Source: an uncultured Oscillibacter sp. (GTDB lineage: Bacteria > Bacillota > Clostridia > Oscillospirales > Oscillospiraceae). Taken from it: a stretch of DNA of 64,000 bases. Below, one piece after another: positions 1 through 8,709 of the stretch. Below the pieces are notes generated by a model. That model saw only the letters and a program-made list of their open reading frames with translations, was not told the DNA's origin and did no database searches. A program made the position numbers and the translations under genes. The number at the start of each line of letters is the position of its first letter. Positions within the stretch are counted from its first letter, which is position 1. The stretch spans positions 73,638 through 137,637 of the forward strand of contig CAJTMG010000004.1 in assembly GCA_910577405.1 (NCBI GenBank), read 5' to 3'.

Positions 1-1429
1 CCGCACCCGGCTGGGGTTCCTGCAATCCGTGGGCCTGGGTTACCTTACCCTGAGCCGCGCCGCTGGGACCCTTTCCGGCGGAGAGAGCCAGCGGATTCGG
101 CTTGCCACGCAGATCGGGTCCAGTCTGATGGGCGTGCTGTATATTCTGGACGAACCTTCCATCGGCCTGCACCAGCGGGACAATGACAAGCTGCTGGCTA
201 CCCTGCGGAATTTGCAGGGGCTTGGGAACACGCTTCTGGTGGTGGAACACGACGAGGACACCATGCGGGAGGCGGATTACCTGATTGACATCGGTCCCGG
301 CGCGGGCATCCATGGAGGGGAAGTCGTTGCAGCAGGCACGCCGGAGGAGGTCATGGCCAATCCCAATTCCCTGACGGGACAGTATCTGTCCGGCAAGAAG
401 AAAATCGCCATCCCCAAAGAGCGCAGGAAAGGGAATGGAAAATTTCTCCGGGTTGTGGGCGCGGCGGAAAACAATCTTCAGAAAATCAACGTGGACTTTC
501 CCTTGGGGACCTTTACCGCCGTCACCGGGGTGTCCGGAAGCGGAAAGTCTTCCCTGGTGAACGAGGTCCTTTTCAAACGCCTGGGGGCCGATCTGATGCG
601 TATGAAGGTCCATCCCGGCAAGTGTACCCGGATCAACGGGCTGGAATATCTGGACAAGGTTGTGAACATCGACCAAAGCCCCATCGGACGCACGCCCCGG
701 TCCAATCCCGCTACCTATACCAATCTGTTCAATGATATCCGGGACCTGTTCGCGTCCACACAGGAAGCCAAGAGCCGGGGTTACGGTCCGGGACGCTTCT
801 CCTTCAACGTGCGCGGAGGCCGCTGTGAAGCCTGCTCCGGCGACGGCGTGCTGAAAATCGAAATGCACTTCCTGCCGGATATCTTCGTCCCCTGCGAGGT
901 CTGCAAGGGCCGGCGCTATAACCGGGAAACCTTGGAGGTCCATTACAAGGGGAAGAATATCTCCGATATCTTGGGCATGACCGTGGATGAGGCACTGGAA
1001 TTCTTCTCGCCTCTGCCGAAAATCCGGAACCGTTTGCAGACCTTGCAGGATGTGGGCCTGGGTTACGTCAAGCTGGGCCAGCCGTCCACGGAACTCTCCG
1101 GCGGCGAGGCGCAGCGGGTCAAACTGGCTACGGAACTCTCCAAGCAGGCCACCGGAAAGACCATCTATATCCTGGACGAGCCTACCACCGGACTGCATAC
1201 CGACGACGTGCGGAAACTGCTGGAGGTCTTGCAGCGTCTTGTGGACAGCGGAAATACGGTGGTTGTCATTGAGCATAACCTGGACGTGATCAAATCGGCG
1301 GACTGGCTGATCGATCTGGGTCCCGAGGGCGGCGACGGCGGCGGCACGGTGGTCTGTACGGGCACGCCGGAGGAGGTCGCCGCTTGTGAGAGGTCTTACA
1401 CGGGACAATATCTGAAAAAAGTCCTTTGA
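1..1429 (+). CDS. uvrA: UvrA, excinuclease ABC subunit A (C-terminal part, 5' end outside window)
   Basis: DNA-damage recognition ATPase of nucleotide excision repair, working with UvrB and UvrC. The frame is open from base 2, so the gene starts before the window. Visible parts: the first ABC signature LSGGE followed by the Walker B region YILDEPSIGLH, the second Walker A TGVSGSGKSSLV, the zinc-finger CEAC...CEVC, the second signature LSGGEAQRVKLATEL and Walker B YILDEPTTGLH. It ends at a TGA about 47 bases before era, on the same strand. Identification is secure; only the C-terminal half is present. Confidence 0.97.
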   Translation, partial: RTRLGFLQSVGLGYLTLSRAAGTLSGGESQRIRLATQIGSSLMGVLYILDEPSIGLHQRDNDKLLATLRNLQGLGNTLLVVEHDEDTMREADYLIDIGPGAGIHGGEVVAAGTPEEVMANPNSLTGQYLSGKKKIAIPKERRKGNGKFLRVVGAAENNLQKINVDFPLGTFTAVTGVSGSGKSSLVNEVLFKRLGADLMRMKVHPGKCTRINGLEYLDKVVNIDQSPIGRTPRSNPATYTNLFNDIRDLFASTQEAKSRGYGPGRFSFNVRGGRCEACSGDGVLKIEMHFLPDIFVPCEVCKGRRYNRETLEVHYKGKNISDILGMTVDEALEFFSPLPKIRNRLQTLQDVGLGYVKLGQPSTELSGGEAQRVKLATELSKQATGKTIYILDEPTTGLHTDDVRKLLEVLQRLVDSGNTVVVIEHNLDVIKSADWLIDLGPEGGDGGGTVVCTGTPEEVAACERSYTGQYLKKVL

Positions 1430-1476
1430 GAAACTATTTATTAAAATTGCTTGACAGAAAGTTGAGGATTACCTGA

Positions 1477-2373
1477 ATGAGCATTACAAAAACTGCTATG
1501 ATTACTGTCTGCGGACGGCCTAACGTGGGAAAATCCAGCCTGACCAACGCGCTGGTGGGGGAGAAAATCGCCATCGTCTCCAACAAGGCCCAGACCACCC
1601 GGAACCGTATCTACGGCGTGCTGAACCGGGACGGCACCCAATTCATCCTTATGGACACGCCGGGGCTGCACCGTCCGAAATCCGCGCTGGGGGACTATAT
1701 GGTCAAGGTCATTGCCGCCAGCCTCAGCGATGTGGACTGCGCCCTGCTGCTGGTGGAACCAATCGCCCATGTGGGAGGCCCGGAAAAGGATTTGATTGGC
1801 CGTATCCGGGATGAGAAGATCCCCTGCATTCTGGCCATCAACAAGATCGATACCGTGGAGCCGGCGGCGCTGCTTCCGGTAATCGCGGCGTACAACGAGG
1901 CCTGGGACGGATTCCGCGCAATCATTCCCATCTCCGCCCATACCGGCAGCGGGCTGGACGATTTGGTCGCCGAACTGGGGAAATTCGCCGAAGAGGGTCC
2001 CCAGCTCTTCCCTGACGGCCAGACCTCCGACCAGCCGGAGCGTCAGGTGGTGGGGGAGCTTCTCCGGGAAAAACTGCTGCTCTGCCTGGATAAGGAAATT
2101 CCTCATGGCACGGCGGTGGAAATTGAGAAATTCTCCGAACGGGATTCCGGCGTGATCGACGTAGGCGCTGTGATTTATTGCGAAAAAGCCAGCCATAAGG
2201 GGATTATTATCGGCAAACACGGCGCGATGCTGAAAAAAATCAGTACCCTCGCCCGGCAGGATATGGAAAAATTTATGGGCGCGCAGATTTATCTGGAAAC
2301 CTGGGTGAAGATCAAGGAAAATTGGCGGGATAATGTGAACTACGTCCGCAGTCTGGGTTACCGGGACGAATGA
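1477..2373 (+). CDS. era: Era GTPase
   Basis: 298-aa ribosome-assembly GTPase that binds the 3' end of 16S rRNA. The G motifs are clear: G1 GRPNVGKSS near the N-terminus, G3 DTPG, G4 NKID. The C-terminal KH domain has GKHGAMLKKI followed by the typical end LETWVKIKENWRDN. Length matches the family. The ATG follows a GAGGA ribosome binding site. It heads the conserved Firmicutes order era, yqzL-like, recO. Confidence 0.98.
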   Translation: MSITKTAMITVCGRPNVGKSSLTNALVGEKIAIVSNKAQTTRNRIYGVLNRDGTQFILMDTPGLHRPKSALGDYMVKVIAASLSDVDCALLLVEPIAHVGGPEKDLIGRIRDEKIPCILAINKIDTVEPAALLPVIAAYNEAWDGFRAIIPISAHTGSGLDDLVAELGKFAEEGPQLFPDGQTSDQPERQVVGELLREKLLLCLDKEIPHGTAVEIEKFSERDSGVIDVGAVIYCEKASHKGIIIGKHGAMLKKISTLARQDMEKFMGAQIYLETWVKIKENWRDNVNYVRSLGYRDE

Positions 2374-2448
2374 ACGGCCTCTTTTTTCCGGGTATGAATT
2401 TTCGACCTTCTTCGCAAACTGTAGGCATCCGCAAGAAGGAGGACGTCT

Positions 2449-2556
2449 ATGGGTGTGCTTTGGGACATCTTCTGCATGACCGGAGAACCGCTGGCGTATA
2501 TGCTCTATCGTTCGGCGGAAGAGGATGCGGAAGAGGACGATAACAGCCAGTCATAA
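2449..2556 (+). CDS. yqzL: YqzL-like microprotein between era and recO
   Basis: A 35-codon frame starting with MGVLWDIFCMTGEP and ending with a strongly acidic tail (EEDAEEDDNSQS). A good AGAAGGAGG ribosome binding site sits just upstream. Bacilli and Clostridia carry a tiny protein of this type, YqzL, in exactly this place between era and recO. The pattern W..F..TG...Y.LY matches what I recall of that family. Its function is unknown. Position, ribosome binding site and motif together make this a real gene despite its size. Confidence 0.75.
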   Translation: MGVLWDIFCMTGEPLAYMLYRSAEEDAEEDDNSQS

Positions 2557-2601
2557 TAAGGGGGGAATATTTCTCCCCGTACATAGCAGGGAGGTCTGGT
2601 C

Positions 2602-3351
2602 TTGACGGAAACGATGGTAGTCCACGGAATCGTGCTGCGGGAGACGGAGACAAAAGAGACGGACAAAATCCTGACGCTGCTGACCAATGAGCTGGGGAAA
2701 ATTCCTGTGATCGCTCGCGGCGCCCGCCGGAAGAACAGCCGCTATTCCGCCGTCGCACAGCCGCTGGCCTACGGAGAATGGACCCTGAGTCAAAGAAAAG
2801 AGTGGTTCTATGCCAGCGAAGGTTCGTCTCTGGAGCTGTTCGAGGGTTTGCGGACGGATCTGCTGGCGCTGTCCCTGGGGTTCTATATGGCGGAGCTGAC
2901 GGAATATGTTACCATGCCGGAGGAACCCGCGCCGGAACTGCTGAGCCATCTTCTCAACGGCCTGTACGCGCTGTCCGTCCTGAAAAAGCCGGCGGAACTG
3001 GTAAAGCCGGCCTTCGAGTTGAAGCTGCTGTGTCTTGCGGGCTACGAACCGCTTGTGAACGCCTGTGAGGGCTGCGGGGCGGTGAATCCCGAGGAGCCTG
3101 TGCTGAACGCCGCCCTGGGGACCCTTCGCTGCAAACGCTGTGCCCATGGCGGCGTCATCAGGCCCCTTTGCCCGGATTCCCTGGCGGCCCTGCGGCATAT
3201 CGTCTACGGCAATCCCAAACGCCTTTACTCCTTCCGCCTTTCCCCCGACGCCCTCCAGCGCCTGAGCATGGCTGTGTCATTGTTCCTGTTCACCCAGCTG
3301 GAACGGGATTTTAAGACCCTGCATTTTTACGAAAGCCTGTTGCATCCATAA
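2602..3351 (+). CDS. recO: RecO, recombination mediator
   Basis: 249-aa DNA-repair protein that, with RecF and RecR, loads RecA onto SSB-coated single-stranded DNA. It has an N-terminal OB-fold (GIVLRETETKETDKILTLL) and a Cys4 zinc-binding site in the second half (CEGC...CKRC). The start is a TTG preceded by GGGAGG at good spacing; no ATG nearby is better placed. It follows the yqzL-like gene by 45 bases. Confidence 0.95.
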   Translation: MTETMVVHGIVLRETETKETDKILTLLTNELGKIPVIARGARRKNSRYSAVAQPLAYGEWTLSQRKEWFYASEGSSLELFEGLRTDLLALSLGFYMAELTEYVTMPEEPAPELLSHLLNGLYALSVLKKPAELVKPAFELKLLCLAGYEPLVNACEGCGAVNPEEPVLNAALGTLRCKRCAHGGVIRPLCPDSLAALRHIVYGNPKRLYSFRLSPDALQRLSMAVSLFLFTQLERDFKTLHFYESLLHP

Positions 3352-3404
3352 ATTTCGTATACAGTTTGTATGGTATTTTGTGCTTTATACTGTCAGGAGA
3401 CTCT

Positions 3405-3854
3405 ATGACGGAATTTACCTTTGGCCTCTACCATCTGCGGGCGGACACTGCGCAGACCCGGGCCTATTACGCCGCGCATCCCCTGCCCTGGGTGACCTGT
3501 GACTGCTCCGGATGCCGTAATTTTGTGCGCGCCGTGAAAACCCTGCCGCCTGCGGTAACGGAACTCTTCGCCGCCCTGGGACTGGACCCGGAAAAGCCTG
3601 CCGAAACGATGTACTATACGGGCACGGCGGAGAGCGTTTCCGGAGGCGGCTGGTATCACCTCTGCGGGACGCTTGCCGGGGACGCGCCTGCCGGTCCCAT
3701 GACGCTGGTGGAAATCACGCCGGAATTCTCCATCGCCTTCCGCCCGGACTGCGCCCTGCTGCCGGAAGACTTCCCAAGACCCTGCGTGCAGATGGAGGTG
3801 GAATTCCGGCTCCCCTGGCTGCTGGAGGAAGAAAACGACTATATCTGCCCGTGA
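3405..3854 (+). CDS. Conserved-looking small protein of unknown function
   Basis: 149-aa soluble protein with no signal peptide or membrane segment. The start is the ATG after CAGGAGA; an upstream in-frame ATG has no ribosome binding site. A cluster CDCSGCRNF near residue 37 could bind a metal or be redox-active, and the C-terminus is rich in Glu and aromatic residues. It ends 16 bases before mutS2 and is probably co-transcribed with recO and mutS2. I do not recognise the family. Confidence 0.75.
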   Translation: MTEFTFGLYHLRADTAQTRAYYAAHPLPWVTCDCSGCRNFVRAVKTLPPAVTELFAALGLDPEKPAETMYYTGTAESVSGGGWYHLCGTLAGDAPAGPMTLVEITPEFSIAFRPDCALLPEDFPRPCVQMEVEFRLPWLLEEENDYICP

Positions 3855-3870
3855 CCCATAGGAGAACGAC

Positions 3871-6264
3871 ATGAGTGAATTATTTGACAAATCCATCCGA
3901 ACCCTGGAACTGCCCCGGGTATTGCAGCTGCTTTCGGAACAGGCGGTGTGCGCGGAAGCCAGGGAAAGAGCCCTCCGGATACGGCCTGAAACGGAGACGG
4001 AAGAAGTTCTGCGCCTGCTGGACCAGACCGACGCCGCCCGGACCATGATTGGACTCCATGGCGCGCCGTCCTTCTCCGGTGTGAAGCCCGTGGGAGAATC
4101 GCTGGACCGTGCGGACCGGGGCGGGGCCTTGAATACACGGGAGCTTCTTCGCATCGCGGACCTTCTGACGGCGGCCCGGCGCGGAAAAGAATACTTTAAT
4201 ACGGAAAATGAAGCCATTGAGAAAACTGCCATTGACCACCTGTTTCTGTCGCTTCATGGGAACCGCTTCCTGGAAGAAAAAATCAAGCGCTGCATTCCGG
4301 ATGAGGATACCATCGCCGACGCCGCGTCCCCGGAACTGGCGGATATCCGTCGGCATATGCGGGCGGCTCAGGCGAAAAGCAGGCAGATTTTGCAGAAGAT
4401 TATCTCGTCCCCCAGCTATGCCAAGGTCTTGCAGGAAACCATTATCACCCAGCGGGACGGCCGTTTCGTGGTCCCCGTGAAGGCCGAACAGAAAGGAAAT
4501 CTGCCGGGTCTGGTCCATGATATTTCTTCCTCCGGCGCGACCATCTTCGTGGAGCCTATGGGCGTGGTGCAGGCAAATAACGAGTATGTAGAACTGGAAG
4601 CCAAGGAGCAAAAGGAGATTGACCGCATCTTAGCCGAGCTCTCCGCCGACGCCGCCGCCCACCGGAAGGACATTCAGTGCGACTATGACACGCTGGTGCA
4701 TCTGGACCTGATTTTCGCCCGGGGACAGCTCAGCTACCGTATGGACGGCGTGCGGCCAGAACTCCGGCGGAACGGGTCCATCCACCTGCGGAAGGCCCGG
4801 CATCCCCTGCTGGACCCTAAAAAAGCTGTGCCCATTGACGTGGACTTGGGGGAGGCTTTTGACACGCTGGTGATTACCGGGCCCAATACCGGCGGCAAGA
4901 CCGTTTGCCTGAAAACCCTGGGACTGCTGACCTTAATGACCCAATGCGGCCTCCATATCCCCGCCGCTGACCGGAGCGCTGTTTCTGTGTTCGAGTCGGT
5001 TCTGGCAGATATCGGAGACGAGCAGAGCATTGAACAGAGTTTGTCCACGTTTTCCGCCCATATGACCAATATCGTAGGCATTCTGAAGGAAGCGGCGGGA
5101 AACAGTCTGGTGCTTTTCGACGAGCTGGGCGCCGGTACGGACCCGGTAGAGGGCGCGGCGCTGGCCATTGCGGTGATTCAGTATGTCCGCCGGACCGGGG
5201 CTAAGATTGCCGCCACTACACATTACGCCGAGCTGAAAACCTTTGCCATGACCACTGCGGGAGTTGAAAATGCCTCCTGCGAGTTCAATGTGGAGACCCT
5301 CAGCCCTACCTACCGGCTTCTGATCGGCATCCCCGGGAAGTCCAACGCCTTTGCTATCTCCCGCCGCCTGGGCCTGCCGGAGGACGTGATCGAAGCCGCA
5401 CAGGTGCAGATGAGCGGGGACAGTATCCGGTTTGAGGACGTGCTGACCCAATTGGAGGCAAAGCGGCAGGCTCTGGAGAAACGGGACACGGAATCCGAAC
5501 GCCTATTCCAGCAGCGGGAGGAGGATGCCCGGAAAGCCCGCGAATTCCGTGAACAGATGGAACGCGCGAAGGAGAACGCCCGGAGCCGTGGGGAAGCGGA
5601 GGCCAAACGGATTCTCCGTGACGCCAAGGCCGCGGCGGACCGGACATTCAGCGAGCTTGCGGAACTGCGGCGCTTGCAGGCCCAGGCTGATACTGCCCAG
5701 AATATCAACGACGCCCAGGCCGCGATCCGTACCGGTCTGAACCAGGCGGAGGAGCGTCTGCGGACGGAAAAGGACCGCCCTGCTCCTATCCCCAAGCCCA
5801 GCCGTCCGATCCGGAAAGGGGATCTGGTGGAATTCCCCGGCGTGCGTCAGCCTGCGGAGGTGGTTTCCGTGGGGAAGGACGGGACCTTGCAGCTCAAAGC
5901 GGGCATCCTGAAAATGAAGGCCAAGGCTGATGAAGTCCGGCTGATTGAGGATGACGAGCGGGCCGCCAGGAAGCCTGCACAGCCGGTACGAAGCAGCGGG
6001 AACCGGACCCTCCGCGCCGCCGCCAGCCGTGAACTGGACATCCGGGGCCTGGAAACCCTGGAGGCCGAAAGCGTTGTGGAGACCTTCCTGTCTGCCGCCG
6101 TGATGGGGAAGCTGGAAACGGTCACCATCATTCACGGCAAGGGCACCGGGGCGCTCCGGAAAACCGTCCACGATATCCTCCGGAGGAACAAGGCAGTGAA
6201 GTCCTTCCGTCTGGGCGTCTACGGCGAGGGTGAAACCGGCGTTACTGTTGTTACTATGAAATAA
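3871..6264 (+). CDS. mutS2: MutS2 (RqcU), Smr-domain ATPase
   Basis: 797-aa homologue of MutS lacking the mismatch-recognition domain. Family members suppress homologous recombination and, in Bacillus, rescue collided ribosomes. Seen here: the ABC-type ATPase core with Walker A TGPNTGGKTV and the Walker B/signature region FDELGAGTDPVEGAAL, then a long charged coiled coil (about residues 520-640). A KOW-like segment follows (KGDLVEFPGVRQPAEVVSV). The C-terminal Smr nuclease domain has LDIRGL and HGKGTG. GGAGA precedes the ATG. A terminator follows directly. Confidence 0.97.
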   Translation: MSELFDKSIRTLELPRVLQLLSEQAVCAEARERALRIRPETETEEVLRLLDQTDAARTMIGLHGAPSFSGVKPVGESLDRADRGGALNTRELLRIADLLTAARRGKEYFNTENEAIEKTAIDHLFLSLHGNRFLEEKIKRCIPDEDTIADAASPELADIRRHMRAAQAKSRQILQKIISSPSYAKVLQETIITQRDGRFVVPVKAEQKGNLPGLVHDISSSGATIFVEPMGVVQANNEYVELEAKEQKEIDRILAELSADAAAHRKDIQCDYDTLVHLDLIFARGQLSYRMDGVRPELRRNGSIHLRKARHPLLDPKKAVPIDVDLGEAFDTLVITGPNTGGKTVCLKTLGLLTLMTQCGLHIPAADRSAVSVFESVLADIGDEQSIEQSLSTFSAHMTNIVGILKEAAGNSLVLFDELGAGTDPVEGAALAIAVIQYVRRTGAKIAATTHYAELKTFAMTTAGVENASCEFNVETLSPTYRLLIGIPGKSNAFAISRRLGLPEDVIEAAQVQMSGDSIRFEDVLTQLEAKRQALEKRDTESERLFQQREEDARKAREFREQMERAKENARSRGEAEAKRILRDAKAAADRTFSELAELRRLQAQADTAQNINDAQAAIRTGLNQAEERLRTEKDRPAPIPKPSRPIRKGDLVEFPGVRQPAEVVSVGKDGTLQLKAGILKMKAKADEVRLIEDDERAARKPAQPVRSSGNRTLRAAASRELDIRGLETLEAESVVETFLSAAVMGKLETVTIIHGKGTGALRKTVHDILRRNKAVKSFRLGVYGEGETGVTVVTMK

Positions 6265-6290
6265 CGACATTTCCTTTGACGCACAAGAAA

Positions 6291-6330
6291 AAGTCCTGTA
6301 GGGGTTGGTTCTCCTACAGGACTTTTTTGT
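6291..6330. terminator. Bidirectional intrinsic terminator between mutS2 and the convergent SLH gene
   Basis: A perfect 12-bp stem (arms 6291-6302 and 6313-6324) with a 10-base loop. It is followed by TTTTTT on + and preceded by an A-run on the other side, so it can serve both convergent genes. Confidence 0.9.
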
Positions 6331-6352
6331 TCAGGCGGTTGGATCTTTTGAC

Positions 6353-8632
6353 TTAGTTTCTCCCGCCGACTTCAATGGCCCGCACCACGCCGTCTTCACT
6401 GACAAACATCTGACAGGTCTTGGAATACGCATGAGCCTGGTCCAGGGTAATCCAGCCGATGATGTCGCGGTTATAGCACATGACGTTGGCGGCTATGGTG
6501 TAAGTGCGTCCGCCGACTGTCACAGCGCCTCTTCCGCTCCAGGCCGTATTGGGCACGTCGGAGAGCTTCTCAAGGTCCTTTATGACGCACAGGCCACGTC
6601 CGGCCACCGGGAAGCCGCTGCCGTCGTCGGAGGGCGCGAGCATGGCGTAGGACGCGCCGGGTGCGTAGGATGCCGGCAGACGGAACGCCTGAGTGCGGCC
6701 CTGGGGATTGTACAGCTCCATCATATAGGTAATATTGTCGCCATCTCCCTGCATGGTGACGGAGGTCCGGCCATAGAAGACATTGGACCTGCTGTCGCCG
6801 CCCAGGACAATGATATCAATCTGATTGGCCCAGTTGGTATGAGCGTAGCTGATCTCGCTGTTGGAGATGGGACCGGCTCCCAGGTCGTCAAAGGAAATGA
6901 GCTGGAGCCCGTCGCTGCCCAGGCGGTAGAGCTTGACGCCGCTGGCAAGATTGGTATTGCCCAGCCGCCGGGCCTGTACGTCCAGGGACCCGGAGACGCC
7001 GCCGCCCAGCCGTACCAGCCCGATATTCCCCCGATAGCTGGAACTGACCCGAACAAGCTGGTTCTTGAGCTGCATAAGGTCAGCGCTGCCAAGGTCCGTC
7101 CGGCCCTCGATGGTGATGCCGCAGAGCAATTCGACCTTTGCGCTGCTGGCGGATGCTTCCTTTACCACGCCGATGGGATTGGGCGCAGCGCCGGCGGTGC
7201 CATCCTTGACCGCGCCCGCTACCTGATTGTCTTCCGTCAAGAGAAGCGTGATCATGTCGCCGGGCTTGAAGCGGGAAAGAGTCTCCTGGGCGGTGGTCAG
7301 CACGGGGAACTTATGGCCCATCAGAACAATTTCCTTCGGCTCGTCGGGACTGGGCGTGCAGCTCTCGTAGTAGCCGGAAAGCCGGTTGTCGCAGACCCGG
7401 ATGGTATTGGTGGCATGGGAGTAGGTAGCCACATCGTAGGGCCGCAGTTCGCTGGGCTTTGCAAGGGAGCCGTTCTTGTAAATCTGATAGCCGCCCTGAT
7501 TGCCCACCAGCGCGCTGAAGCCCTTGTCGGAACCCTTCTCGTAGACAATCACGGCCTCGGACGCAGTATTGCCGCCGCCGACGAAAATATATTCCACATT
7601 GCCTGCCGTACCCAGGTAGAGGGTCAGAGACGCGCCGGGATTCAGCCAGGTGCAGACCTCGCTCCAGTCCTTTTCCTTGCCCTCGTAGTACGCCTTTGTA
7701 TCCTCCGCAACGGGGTACTTCACACCGGATATATCCGTAATCAGACGCGTTGTGGCGCTGGAGATGGTGATCACCCGGCTGACACCCTTTTCGTCCGGCA
7801 GGAACGTCAGGACCTTGTCGTTTTTCATCACCAGCGTGCCCTTATAACCGTTGAAAACGCCGCTGGATACTTTGTCGTTGGCAAGCTGAAACACCCGTCC
7901 GTCAGCAAGCTGTAGGGCTGTATCCTTGCCGTCAGGCCCTGTGGCGCTGGAGGACACCAATACCACGCCCTCTTCCAGCTTCAGCCCCAGGGACGACAGG
8001 AAGCTGCCTCCAGAACTGCCGCCGGAACCATTCTCGTCCGAAACAAAGGTATCCGCCCGCAGGAGATTCAGGAAGAGGGTGGCGGCGGTCCTGCGAGTCA
8101 GGGGGCCGTCCACGGGATCGATGCCCTCCAGAAGTCCCGCACGGGCCGCGGCGCCAAGATAGCTGTCCGGCCACACGCCGCCCACGTTCCCGTCCTTGTA
8201 GCCCAGCACCCGCAGGAGTATGGTACACGCCTGCCCAAGCGTCACAATGCGGTCCGGGTAGAACTTGCCGTCCGGGTAGCCGGAAATAATGTTCAGACCC
8301 TTTGCTGACATATTGATGTAAGCCGCCGCCCAATAGGATGGCTTTACGTCCGGGAACACCGTCACCGTGCGGTAAAGCCCCAACTGACTTTCCGCATTCA
8401 GCACGCCGATGGCCATTTTGCAGAACTGCGCCCGGGTCAGCTCTCCATTGGGCCGGAAGGTGCCGTTTGCATACCCGTCCATCACGCCCATCAGCCGCAG
8501 GGATTCCACTGTCATGGCTTCCGTGCCGCTTCCTGAAATGTCCGAAAACCGCGTCACTGGCTCCGCCGCCGTTACTGGCAGGGCCAGCATCAGCGCCGCC
8601 GCAAGCAACAGCGCGAATAGTCTCTTTATCAT
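6353..8632 (-). CDS. Secreted SLH-domain surface protein
   Basis: 759-aa exported protein. The start is the ATG preceded by AGGAGGAAGCGT, giving the signal peptide MIKRLFALLLAAALMLALPVTAAE. Three SLH modules fill about residues 27-200 (FSDISGSG..., FPDVKPSYWAAAYI..., WPDSYLGAAARAGLL...). They should tether the protein to pyruvylated secondary wall polymer. The remaining 550 residues look beta-rich and match nothing I know. It lies 77 bases downstream of the ABC exporter permease, so it may be read through from that operon. It could be an S-layer-associated protein. Confidence 0.85.
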   Translation of the reverse strand: MIKRLFALLLAAALMLALPVTAAEPVTRFSDISGSGTEAMTVESLRLMGVMDGYANGTFRPNGELTRAQFCKMAIGVLNAESQLGLYRTVTVFPDVKPSYWAAAYINMSAKGLNIISGYPDGKFYPDRIVTLGQACTILLRVLGYKDGNVGGVWPDSYLGAAARAGLLEGIDPVDGPLTRRTAATLFLNLLRADTFVSDENGSGGSSGGSFLSSLGLKLEEGVVLVSSSATGPDGKDTALQLADGRVFQLANDKVSSGVFNGYKGTLVMKNDKVLTFLPDEKGVSRVITISSATTRLITDISGVKYPVAEDTKAYYEGKEKDWSEVCTWLNPGASLTLYLGTAGNVEYIFVGGGNTASEAVIVYEKGSDKGFSALVGNQGGYQIYKNGSLAKPSELRPYDVATYSHATNTIRVCDNRLSGYYESCTPSPDEPKEIVLMGHKFPVLTTAQETLSRFKPGDMITLLLTEDNQVAGAVKDGTAGAAPNPIGVVKEASASSAKVELLCGITIEGRTDLGSADLMQLKNQLVRVSSSYRGNIGLVRLGGGVSGSLDVQARRLGNTNLASGVKLYRLGSDGLQLISFDDLGAGPISNSEISYAHTNWANQIDIIVLGGDSRSNVFYGRTSVTMQGDGDNITYMMELYNPQGRTQAFRLPASYAPGASYAMLAPSDDGSGFPVAGRGLCVIKDLEKLSDVPNTAWSGRGAVTVGGRTYTIAANVMCYNRDIIGWITLDQAHAYSKTCQMFVSEDGVVRAIEVGGRN

Positions 8633-8709
8633 ACGCTTCCTCCTATTGTATATGCTTGCCATCACTCCAAAGAAAAGCAAAAACTTTTAACAACGTTCCG
8701 CGAAGCTTT

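Noticed and set aside
1451..1456. TTGACA just before era as a promoter
   Set aside because: A -10 box at 17-base spacing would fall on the era start codon, so it would not give a useful transcript; era is probably read from upstream.
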